In this document: positions 5,522 through 11,740 of the stretch, piece after piece
Position numbering within the stretch: position 1 is the first letter of the stretch
How the letters are laid out: each line of letters starts with the position of its first letter
Assembly: GCA_003512875.1 (NCBI GenBank)
Contig: DONZ01000154.1
Location: 1-11,740, forward strand
DNA length: 11,740 nucleotides
Reading direction: 5' to 3'
DNA from: Desulfovibrio sp.
GTDB lineage: Bacteria; Desulfobacterota; Desulfovibrionia; Desulfovibrionales; Desulfovibrionaceae
Notes under the pieces: model-generated
What the model was told of the DNA's origin: nothing
The model's input: only the letters and a program-made list of their open reading frames with translations
The model's database searches: none
Program-made: the position numbers and the translations under genes

Positions 5522-8332
5522 ATGAATACGTACCGCCCCAAAAAAACTCTTGTTACCTGCCACAGAAATGCCGATTTTGACGCATTGTGTTCCTTATTCA
5601 GCATGTCTTTTTTTTATCCGGATGCTCAAATCGTCTATCCAGGCTCACAGGAAAAAATCGTACAAGCTTTTGTGCATGAAGTCATCGACCCTCTTTTTAA
5701 TTATGTCAACCCCAAGGATATCGATTTTGAAGGCATAGAACGGCTTGTTGTTGTGGATACTTCCCATACGAGCCGTTTGACGCATATTCAGCCTCTTTTG
5801 GATAGGGCGGGTTTTAAGCATGATGTTGAAGAAGAACAGGAAAATCAAGAGTTAGAAGTCATTATTTACGACCATCACCCTCAAACCAATATCAAGGCAA
5901 GCGGGGGAAGAATTGAAATCGTCGGCTCGACGTGTACGCTTATTTGCGAAGAGCTGCAGCGAAATAACAGGAATATTCACGATGAGGCTTTGTGTTTGCT
6001 CGGACTTGGTCTTTATTCCGATACCGGCGCTTTCACATATAATTCTGTCACCACGAGGGAGGCACAGGCTTTGTCATGGCTTTTGACACAGGGTTTCGAG
6101 CCTGATTTTGTCACTGCCTATGTCAATAAGCAAATCAATAAGGAACAGCTTTTCGCTTTGAACGATTTGGTGGAATCTGCGCAGTTTTATGATGTCGCAG
6201 GCATTAAATTCATTCTTGCAAGCTCGAAATTTGAAGAATGCTTGTATGATATCGCTTCGCTGACCCCTTTGTTTTTAGAAATATATCCTTGTGACGTTCT
6301 TTTCATGGTCGCCGCCATGGACGGCAAAGTGCAGGTTGTTGCACGCAGCAAAGATTATTCCGTTGATGTGGGGCAAATCATGGCTCTGCTTGGCGGCGGC
6401 GGGCATGCTTACGCGGCGGCGGCTACCGTGAAAGACAAGAGTATGCATGAAGTTTTGACGTTCATTGAAAGCCAGATCACGTTATTTTCCCATAAAGACA
6501 AGACTGTCCGGCGCCTTATGTCCGCTCCCGTAATGGGGGTCGATGAAAACGACTGTATCGAGCATGCCGCGGATTTGATGACGCGCTACGGCTTTAAGGC
6601 TGTGCCTATTTGGAATGAGCAGACGAAACGCTGTGCGGGTATTTTGGATTATCAAACATCTGCGAAAGCTGTGAAGCATGGGCTCGGAAAATATTCCGTA
6701 ACCCAATTCATGAACAGGAATATCCGTTGTGCTACGCTTGAAACGGATTTGCAGACACTTCTCGACATTATCATTGAAGACAAGCAACGCCTTGTGCCTA
6801 TTGTGGATTGTACGCCTTTGAACGAGGAAGAGGAAATTGCGGAAGAAACGCTCAGGGATTTGTCTGTTATCGGGGTTGTAACCAGAACGGACCTTGTTAC
6901 TTTGTTTTTAGATGAACAAAATACTTCCGCGACCAAGAAAAAAGCACATCGTCTTGCAAAGCGGAACGTGCAGAGAATTTTAAGATTGCGTACGCCGAAA
7001 GAATGCGTGAAAGCCCTTGAAATAGTCGGGCAATTGGCTGATGAGATGGGAGTTTCCGTTTATGTGGTCGGGGGCTTTGTGCGTGACCTCATCATGGACA
7101 GGGAAAAATGGCGCTGGCCCAATATGGATATTGATCTTGTGGTTGAAGGGGATGGCATTGTATTCGCCCATTATTTGGCGGAACTTTTGGGCGGGCGCGT
7201 TCGTGAACATAAGGAATTTATGACGGCTATCGTACTTTTTCCGTCCAGCAGGCTGCTGGATAAAAACGATTTTCAGTTTGACCATGAGGAGCAGGAGCTG
7301 CGTATCGACGTTGCGACAGCACGTTTGGAATATTATCAAAGTCCTGCCGTGCTTCCCACGGTTGAACTTTCTTCTATCCGAATGGATTTGACACGGCGCG
7401 ATTTTACTATCAACGCCATGGCTATAAAGCTGAATACCTCAAGCTTCGGGGAACTTGAAGATTATTTTGACGGACAAGGCGATATCAAACAAAAAACCAT
7501 TCGTATCCTGCATGCTCTCAGTTTTGTTGATGACCCCACAAGGGCTTTGCGGGCAATTCGTTTCGAGCAGCGGTATGATTTTAAAATTTCCATGCAATGT
7601 GAACGGCTTATCAGAAATGCTGTTGCCCTGCAATTAATTCAAAAATTAGACGGCAAGCGTATTTTGGCAGAACTTGAAATCACTTTGCAAGAAGAAAGTG
7701 TGCTTGAATGCATTTTGCGCATGCAGGATTTTAATTTGTTGGAAGAAATCCATTCCAGTTTAAGCTTATCCCACGCTAATGATGTTGATTTTGTGACAGA
7801 AGCGTACAGGGTGCTTGATTGGTATGATATGCTCTATCTTACTGAAAAAATAGATAATCTTTTATTCTTTTTACTCGTGATGAGCAAAGGGGTTTCCACC
7901 GGCGAGTTTAAAGGGCTTCTTGAACGGTTGTGCCTTTCTTCGGTGCAGGTTGAGAAATATTTGTTTATCCGCTCCCAGCTTATCGGTGTTCAGCCGAAAG
8001 TTGAAGCATGGTTTGAAAAGAAACGCCCCATGAGTTCTTTACATCTTCTGTTAAAAAATGTTGCAATGGAAGCTATTTTATATATGGTTGTCCGTTTGGA
8101 AAAAGAACACGGGGAAGAATTGAAGCGGCAGCTTTCTTATTATATTTATCAGGTCCGTCATGAAAAAATAGATATTACCGGCAATGATATTTTACGGCTT
8201 GGCGTTGAACAAGGGGCAAAGGTCGGCGAAATTTTGCAAAAAGTTCTCTTGGCTAAAATTGACGGCATTATTGCGGGGTATGACGAGGAAATTGTTTACG
8301 CCGAAGGGCTTATCAATAAGATTATCATATGA
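5522..8332 (+). CDS. DHH phosphoesterase / CBS pair / tRNA nucleotidyltransferase (poly(A) polymerase) fusion
   Basis: Three modules lie in 936 residues. First, a DHH/DHHA1 phosphoesterase (about 8-320) with all metal-binding motifs: HRNADFDA (14-21), VVVDT (76-80), DHHP (117-120), SDTGAF (166-171) and GGGGH (291-295). Second, two CBS domains (about 330-385 and 392-460), which in other proteins bind adenosine nucleotides. Third, a class II nucleotidyltransferase (about 495-720) with VVGGFVRD (515-522), metal ligands D536 and D538, RRDFTINA (625-632) and DDPTRALRAIRF (670-681), followed by a helical RNA-binding part ending with ITGNDILRLG. In CCA enzymes the template motif is EDxxR; here it reads DDPTR. 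This fusion is known in deltaproteobacteria and Aquifex-like bacteria and covers CCA-, A-adding and poly(A)-adding enzymes, so specificity cannot be read here. The ATG at 5518 is out of frame. AAAGG lies 7 bases before the chosen start. Confidence 0.93.
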   Translation: MNTYRPKKTLVTCHRNADFDALCSLFSMSFFYPDAQIVYPGSQEKIVQAFVHEVIDPLFNYVNPKDIDFEGIERLVVVDTSHTSRLTHIQPLLDRAGFKHDVEEEQENQELEVIIYDHHPQTNIKASGGRIEIVGSTCTLICEELQRNNRNIHDEALCLLGLGLYSDTGAFTYNSVTTREAQALSWLLTQGFEPDFVTAYVNKQINKEQLFALNDLVESAQFYDVAGIKFILASSKFEECLYDIASLTPLFLEIYPCDVLFMVAAMDGKVQVVARSKDYSVDVGQIMALLGGGGHAYAAAATVKDKSMHEVLTFIESQITLFSHKDKTVRRLMSAPVMGVDENDCIEHAADLMTRYGFKAVPIWNEQTKRCAGILDYQTSAKAVKHGLGKYSVTQFMNRNIRCATLETDLQTLLDIIIEDKQRLVPIVDCTPLNEEEEIAEETLRDLSVIGVVTRTDLVTLFLDEQNTSATKKKAHRLAKRNVQRILRLRTPKECVKALEIVGQLADEMGVSVYVVGGFVRDLIMDREKWRWPNMDIDLVVEGDGIVFAHYLAELLGGRVREHKEFMTAIVLFPSSRLLDKNDFQFDHEEQELRIDVATARLEYYQSPAVLPTVELSSIRMDLTRRDFTINAMAIKLNTSSFGELEDYFDGQGDIKQKTIRILHALSFVDDPTRALRAIRFEQRYDFKISMQCERLIRNAVALQLIQKLDGKRILAELEITLQEESVLECILRMQDFNLLEEIHSSLSLSHANDVDFVTEAYRVLDWYDMLYLTEKIDNLLFFLLVMSKGVSTGEFKGLLERLCLSSVQVEKYLFIRSQLIGVQPKVEAWFEKKRPMSSLHLLLKNVAMEAILYMVVRLEKEHGEELKRQLSYYIYQVRHEKIDITGNDILRLGVEQGAKVGEILQKVLLAKIDGIIAGYDEEIVYAEGLINKIII

Positions 8333-8356
8333 TGCAGGAAACGGGGAGGTGTTATC

Positions 8357-9577
8357 ATGGAGGGCAATAAGGAATTGTATTATGAGTATCAAAAAAATTA
8401 TCATAAAAAGATAAGAGAAATAAAGCAGCGTGTTGCAAACGGTCAGAAAATCAGGGTGGGGTTTTTGGTATGCGCCCTTCCTTCTTTTGCGGCTTTGCCA
8501 ATGTATCGGGCAATGCAGAAAGAGGAGCTTTTTGAAACCAAAATAGTGATGATTCCCAGTGTGTACAATATCAGAAATGCTTCCGACATCCATTTGGAAG
8601 CGGAGAATGTGTTCGGCAAAGAACAGGTGATGACAAGCTATGTTGATGAAAACAGCTTTAGAAGTTTTGACGGCAATTTCGATATTATTTTTTTTTCCAA
8701 TCCTTATGATAAGATTGTCCTTCCTATTCATTCAATCGAGCATTTTGCAAAATTGGGCGTTTTAACCGTTTATATCGGATACGGATATTTAACTTCCAAT
8801 CACAAGCTTGATTTTTTTAGAAAAGGGCATGAAATGAGCTGCTTGTGGAAATATTATCTCGACAGTAATGCCGGTTATGCGGAATATGCCGCCCATTCTC
8901 CTTTGAAAGGAAGAAACGCCAAGTTTTTAGGCTATGCCAAGATGGACAGTTTTATTCCTTTGCCTGTTGCGCCGAAAGGAAAAAAACGTATTATCATCAC
9001 AGCCCATCACAGCATGCAGATTTCTGCAGAGTCTATCGGAATACAGTATTCCTGTTTTTTGCGTTATTATGATTTTTATTTGCGTCTTGCCAAAATGTAT
9101 CCCGGTGTCGAGTTTGTTTTTCGTCCTCATCCGCTTTGGGAAACTGTTTTGCATGAATTTTGGCCGCAGGGTATGATTGATGAATATTACCGAAAAATCG
9201 AAGAATTGCCTAATATGTTTTTGCATACCGATTCAAATTATTTTGATTTGTTCCAAGCTTCTCATGCCATGATAAACGATTGCGGATCCTATAATGCGGA
9301 ATACATGTTCACGGGCAAGCCTCTTTGCATGCTTTCCAAAGGGGATGTGAAGGATAAGGAAAATTATAATGAATATTTTGCGTTGCAATGCATAAAACAT
9401 CATTATAAGGCCTATTCCGAACTTGATATTATTGCTTTTATCGAAGAAATTGTTTTAAAAGAAAATGATTTTATGAAAAATGACCGTATGGCGTTTTGGG
9501 ATAGGGAAATAAAAGGGAATTGGCCGCATTCGTCGCAATATGTTCTTGAGGATTTAAAAGCGTCGGTTTTAGGATAG
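8357..9577 (+). CDS. GT-B enzyme related to CDP-glycerol glycerophosphotransferases (TagF-like)
   Basis: The 406-residue protein has the pattern of the CDP-glycerol:poly(glycerophosphate) glycerophosphotransferase fold. GYAKMD (192-197) sits where TagF-type enzymes carry GYPRxD, AHHS (216-219) sits at the usual PTWR position, FRPHP (255-259) matches the conserved basic HP loop, and NDCGSYNAEYMFTGKPL (307-323) matches the DYSS...D...KP donor-binding block. The first ~30 residues are a charged helix, then a Rossmann-like strand begins (IRVGFLVCALPSF). There is no membrane helix or signal peptide, so it should act at the inner face of the membrane. GGGGAGGT at 8343-8350 is a strong ribosome site. 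It starts 24 bases after the preceding gene with no terminator between them. Donor and acceptor are unknown; transfer of a CDP-linked polyol-phosphate or sugar to a surface glycan is inferred. The PTWR replacement makes donor specificity uncertain. Confidence 0.75.
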   Translation: MEGNKELYYEYQKNYHKKIREIKQRVANGQKIRVGFLVCALPSFAALPMYRAMQKEELFETKIVMIPSVYNIRNASDIHLEAENVFGKEQVMTSYVDENSFRSFDGNFDIIFFSNPYDKIVLPIHSIEHFAKLGVLTVYIGYGYLTSNHKLDFFRKGHEMSCLWKYYLDSNAGYAEYAAHSPLKGRNAKFLGYAKMDSFIPLPVAPKGKKRIIITAHHSMQISAESIGIQYSCFLRYYDFYLRLAKMYPGVEFVFRPHPLWETVLHEFWPQGMIDEYYRKIEELPNMFLHTDSNYFDLFQASHAMINDCGSYNAEYMFTGKPLCMLSKGDVKDKENYNEYFALQCIKHHYKAYSELDIIAFIEEIVLKENDFMKNDRMAFWDREIKGNWPHSSQYVLEDLKASVLG

Positions 9578-9580
9578 CAC

Positions 9581-10180
9581 ATGGTTAAATTTATTTTTGA
9601 TTTAGACGGGACATTAACTAAAAAAGAAACATTGCCGATTATTTCCGATTACTTTTCTTTACAGGAAAAAATTGCGGAATTGACCACGCAGACGGTGCAA
9701 GGCAACATTCCTTTTGTGGAATCTTTTATTCGACGTGTTTCAATACTTGGGAAATGTCCTGTTTCGGAAGTTTCTGAATTGCTTGCAAAGGTGGAATTGC
9801 ATGAAAACGTGCATTCTTTCATTTCAGCCAATCCGGAACATTGCGTTATTGCAACAGGAAACCTGCTGTGTTGGGTTGATAAGACAATTCGGAAAATCGG
9901 CTGCAAGGCTTATTGCTCGGAAGCATCGGTTGAAAATGATACTGTGACGAAAATCATCTTTATTTTAAGAAAAGAAGCTGTTGTCGATTATTATAAAAAG
10001 CAAGGTGATTTTGTTGTATTCATCGGTGATGGCAACAATGATATGGAAGCTATGCGTTTGGCGGATGTTTCCATTGCGACGGGACTGATTCATGCTCCTG
10101 CAAACAGCGTGCTCGCTGTTGCGGATTATGCGGTATACAACGAGGAGGCTTTATGCCGTTTGCTCAATCAGTTATTATAA
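9581..10180 (+). CDS. HAD-family phosphatase, SerB-like (subfamily IB)
   Basis: This 199-residue protein is a haloacid-dehalogenase-type phosphatase. Motif I is DLDGT (7-11, nucleophile D7 and acid D9), motif II is the threonine of IATGN (T92), a lysine near 131 can serve as motif III, and motif IV is GDGNNDMEA (149-157). The helical insert at about 15-75 corresponds to the cap seen in phosphoserine phosphatase-type enzymes. It is a little short for SerB itself and lies in no serine operon, so a different small phosphorylated substrate is likely. AGGA lies 6 bases before the ATG, and only 3 bases separate it from the preceding gene. Its last 28 bases overlap the next gene. Similar SerB-like phosphatases occur in capsule loci, including those for phospho-substituents; that parallel is from memory. 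Confidence 0.85.
   Translation: MVKFIFDLDGTLTKKETLPIISDYFSLQEKIAELTTQTVQGNIPFVESFIRRVSILGKCPVSEVSELLAKVELHENVHSFISANPEHCVIATGNLLCWVDKTIRKIGCKAYCSEASVENDTVTKIIFILRKEAVVDYYKKQGDFVVFIGDGNNDMEAMRLADVSIATGLIHAPANSVLAVADYAVYNEEALCRLLNQLL
10142..10148 (+). promoter_or_regulatory. Ribosome-binding site inside the HAD gene for the overlapping nucleotidyltransferase
   Basis: GAGGAGG lies 4 bases before the ATG at 10153, inside the 3' end of the HAD gene. Its strength argues that the overlapping start is real and that the two proteins are made in a coupled way. Confidence 0.8.
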
Positions 10181-10788
10181 GCTGTGCGGGAATAGGGTCC
10201 AGGCTTGGTCTTGCAACGACCAAAGCCCTTATCAATATCAACGGGAAAAGCCTTATCCGTTGGCAGCTGGAACAGTTTAATGATGTGGAAGACGTACGTG
10301 TCGTTGTCGGTTTTCAAGCCCAAGATGTGATTGATGAAGTTCTTGCTTATAGAAAAGATGTTGTTTTTGTATATAATCATTCGTATTTCGAAACAAAAAC
10401 AGGAGCCAGCTATTATTTGGGAGCGAGGCATGGCGCGGAATACGCTTTTGAATACGACGGCGATTTGCTTGTTCATCCCGATGACTTAAAAATGTTGCTC
10501 AATCTTGACGGGGAATGGATAGCGTATTCAGATAAAATGTCAGATGACGCTGTTTATGTTAAAGTTAATCCGCAAGGCGAGGTTGTTTCTTTCTCAAGAG
10601 AACAGGGGGATTTTGAATGGACCGGGCCCTGTTGCATCAAAAAACAAAAATTGCGGTATCATTCCGGAAATGTTTTTAATCAGTTGGAACCGTATTTGCC
10701 CATGAAAGGCGTTAAAATCAGGGCTTGTGATATTGATACCTTTGAAGATTACCAAAGAGCCGTGGTTTGGGTACAAAAAAATTTATAG
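10153..10788 (+). CDS. Nucleotidyltransferase of the sugar-phosphate/phosphocholine cytidylyltransferase (LicC-like) type
   Basis: The 211-residue protein has a short GT-A nucleotidyltransferase fold. It opens with IISCAGIGSRLGLATTKAL (8-26), the nucleotide-binding signature with basic residues R17 and K24. DVRVVVGFQAQDVIDEV (47-63) follows, then the metal-side strand DGDLLVHPDD (102-111), and DIDTFEDYQRA (193-203), where the aspartates normally bind magnesium. Such enzymes join a phosphorylated small molecule to NTP, giving CDP-, UDP- or other activated donors. The size and lack of a C-terminal beta-helix favour a LicC-like cytidylyltransferase over GlmU or RmlA, and the glycerophosphotransferase-like neighbour makes a CDP product attractive. 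Both points are inference. It starts 28 bases before the HAD stop, in another frame, with its own strong ribosome site. The substrate cannot be told from sequence. Confidence 0.83.
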   Translation: MPFAQSVIISCAGIGSRLGLATTKALININGKSLIRWQLEQFNDVEDVRVVVGFQAQDVIDEVLAYRKDVVFVYNHSYFETKTGASYYLGARHGAEYAFEYDGDLLVHPDDLKMLLNLDGEWIAYSDKMSDDAVYVKVNPQGEVVSFSREQGDFEWTGPCCIKKQKLRYHSGNVFNQLEPYLPMKGVKIRACDIDTFEDYQRAVVWVQKNL

Positions 10789-10798
10789 TTTCGATTTT

Positions 10799-10802
10799 GG
10801 AG
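10799..10802 (+). promoter_or_regulatory. Ribosome-binding site that decides the methyltransferase start
   Basis: GGAG lies 6 bases before the ATG at 10809. The frame is also open from a TTG at 10767, inside the preceding gene, but that codon has no ribosome site and would add 14 residues unlike the family. The ATG is preferred. Confidence 0.7.
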
Positions 10803-10808
10803 ATCAAT

Positions 10809-11453
10809 ATGAATGGGAATGCATTGGATTTTTTTCATACTTTGGCTAAAAAAGACGGGATTGAACCTGATGTTGTAAAATTTTCAAAGAGCAATGATTT
10901 TTCTGCATTCGATATGGATTTTGTTAAGCCATATCTCGGTTGTTCTGTCGACTGGTTGGATGTGGGGGCGGGTACCGGTTTGCTTATCAACGGGTTACAT
11001 CAAAAGGTTAGAAACGTCGTTGCCATAGAGCCTGTTGAAGAATTTTCAAATTTTATTGTCAAAGCTGAAAATGTGAGCGTTATTAATGAAACCCACAGTG
11101 GGTACATAGAAAAATATGCGGATATGCCCTTTGAACTTATCACTTGTTTCGGGTTTATTCAATATTTAAACACTCAAGAAGCGCTTGATTTTTATAAGAA
11201 GTTTTATCCGCTTTTAAAAGAGAACGGAAAATTTATCGTTAAAAATCAATTCGGCGTCCAAGGTGATGTTGTTGTCGATACTTTTTCCGAAGCGCTGCAA
11301 TCTGTCTATTATTCCGAATACAGAACGCTGGAGCATGAGAAAAAGCTGATGGCGGAAGCAGGTTTTAAAAATTTTGAAGTTGTGGATATTTATCCGCCTG
11401 AATGCAGTAAATGGGATAATACGCATTATTTTGCAATAGTTGCAGAAAAATGA
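10809..11453 (+). CDS. Class I SAM-dependent methyltransferase
   Basis: The protein has 214 residues from the ATG. Motif I, which binds S-adenosylmethionine, is WLDVGAGTGLL (49-59). The acidic residue of motif II is E74 (VVAIEP). A later strand (FELITCFGFIQYL, 108-120) corresponds to motif IV, followed by LLKENGKFIVKNQ (135-147), typical of small-molecule methyltransferases of the UbiE/TehB-like group. There is no RNA- or DNA-binding extension and no membrane helix. It lies 20 bases after the nucleotidyltransferase gene on the same strand, so it probably acts on the same product or its precursor, for example by O- or N-methylation. The substrate is unknown. Local base composition is notably A+T-rich compared with the flagellar genes. 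Confidence 0.87.
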   Translation: MNGNALDFFHTLAKKDGIEPDVVKFSKSNDFSAFDMDFVKPYLGCSVDWLDVGAGTGLLINGLHQKVRNVVAIEPVEEFSNFIVKAENVSVINETHSGYIEKYADMPFELITCFGFIQYLNTQEALDFYKKFYPLLKENGKFIVKNQFGVQGDVVVDTFSEALQSVYYSEYRTLEHEKKLMAEAGFKNFEVVDIYPPECSKWDNTHYFAIVAEK

Positions 11454-11699
11454 CTTGCATGGTGAAATTTGTTAACGGCATATCATAAAGAGATTGAATA
11501 CCGAGCCTGAAAGAATTACTGTTTTAATCTGGGAGCGAGTGTCTTGTTCGGCAGAGAAGAGTGGAAAAAATATTGCTGAAATGATTGCAGCACTGCATGA
11601 TGCTGTGCATGAATGGTGTAGAATAGACGGGCAATTTGAAAATCTTTTCAAGAAAAACCTTGACTTTTCGTCTGAATTATATATTGTATTTGCTTGCGT
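11454..11699 (+). other. Intergenic stretch between the methyltransferase gene and the tRNA
   Basis: About 246 bases with no gene I can support. A 71-codon frame starts with TTG at 11494 and runs to a TAG at 11709. It has no clear ribosome site or recognisable family, and it runs through the tRNA promoter into the tRNA, so I do not call it. A weak inverted repeat (CAGCA with TGCTG, around 11588-11605, 8-base loop) has no following T-run and is not a terminator. No terminator is visible after the methyltransferase stop. Confidence 0.6.
11660..11687 (+). promoter_or_regulatory. Likely promoter of the tRNA gene
   Basis: TTGACT (11660-11665) is a near-perfect -35. TATTGT (11682-11687) lies 16 bases further on, and an overlapping TATATT (11680-11685) is a better hexamer at a poorer 14-base spacing. 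The start point would fall within about 10 bases of the mature tRNA 5' end, as is common for tRNA promoters. Confidence 0.5.
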
Positions 11700-11740
11700 G
11701 GAACCTTAGCTCAGTTGGTAGAGCTACCGGCTCATAACCG
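11700..11740 (+). tRNA. tRNA with anticodon CAT, probably elongator tRNA-Met (3' part outside window)
   Basis: The 5' acceptor strand is GGAACCT (11700-11706), then T8 and A9, D stem GCTC/GAGC (11709-11712 and 11721-11724) around the loop AGTTGGTA, anticodon stem ACCGG (11726-11730), and the seven-base loop CTCATAA (11731-11737) with anticodon CAT at 11733-11735. The next three bases, CCG, begin to close the stem before the window ends. The gene starts with G rather than C and its anticodon stem lacks three consecutive G-C pairs, so it is not initiator tRNA. An Ile2 tRNA with modified CAT cannot be fully excluded from the visible part. Confidence 0.9.

Noticed and set aside
8192..8731. 179-codon open frame on the minus strand across the end of the fusion gene and the start of the GT-B gene
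   Set aside because: It spans the junction of two well-supported + strand genes and shows no family features or ribosome site.
10767..10808. TTG start for the methyltransferase at 10767
   Set aside because: No ribosome site, lies inside the preceding gene, and the ATG at 10809 has GGAG at good spacing.
11588..11605. Inverted repeat as a terminator of the cassette
   Set aside because: The stem is only about 5 base pairs with an 8-base loop, and no T-run follows.
11494..11709. 71-codon frame before and into the tRNA
   Set aside because: TTG start with no clear ribosome site, no recognisable family, and it overlaps the tRNA promoter and tRNA acceptor stem.
1..11740. CRISPR array, insertion sequence or phage genes
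   Set aside because: No regularly spaced repeats, transposase or phage-like proteins were seen on either strand.

Overview
The window reads as chromosomal DNA from a flagellated Gram-negative bacterium. The gene order flhA-flhF-flhG-fliA-cheY-fliL, followed by a DHH/CBS/tRNA-nucleotidyltransferase fusion, most resembles a Desulfovibrionaceae-type sulfate reducer (Desulfobacterota). That placement comes from remembered gene order and protein flavour, not from a search. Base composition is moderate and becomes visibly more A+T-rich toward the right end. Every gene supported here lies on the + strand.

Bases 1-5458 are the distal part of a flagellar operon. The window opens inside flhA (export-gate C-terminal domain). 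It continues through flhF (SRP-type GTPase), flhG (MinD-like ATPase) and fliA (sigma-28), joined by a 1-base overlap or gaps of 1-2 bases. After a 66-base A+T-rich gap come cheY, a fliL-like gene with an unusually long acidic N-terminus, a 104-residue unrecognised protein, and a small membrane-anchored coiled-coil protein whose layout resembles Bacillus SwrB. Together these genes set where and how many flagella are built (FlhF/FlhG), export components (FlhA), switch on late genes (FliA), and control rotation (CheY, FliL). Notably, FlhF has lost the usual residues of two GTPase motifs and FlhG lacks the usual N-terminal DQA-type activator motif.

Bases 5459-8332 hold a sigma-70-like promoter and one 936-codon gene fusing a DHH/DHHA1 phosphoesterase, two CBS domains and a class II tRNA nucleotidyltransferase/poly(A) polymerase. 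This points to RNA 3'-end maturation or turnover under possible nucleotide control.

Bases 8357-11453 hold a compact four-gene set: a CDP-glycerol glycerophosphotransferase-like GT-B enzyme, a SerB-like HAD phosphatase, a LicC-like nucleotidyltransferase that starts inside the HAD gene, and a class I SAM methyltransferase. No step is proven. The combination suggests making a nucleotide-activated, possibly methylated, phospho-substituent and attaching it to a surface glycan or another acceptor. It is the best candidate in the window for an undescribed system.

Bases 11454-11740 hold about 246 bases with no convincing gene, a plausible promoter, and the first 41 bases of a tRNA with anticodon CAT (probably elongator Met), cut by the window edge.
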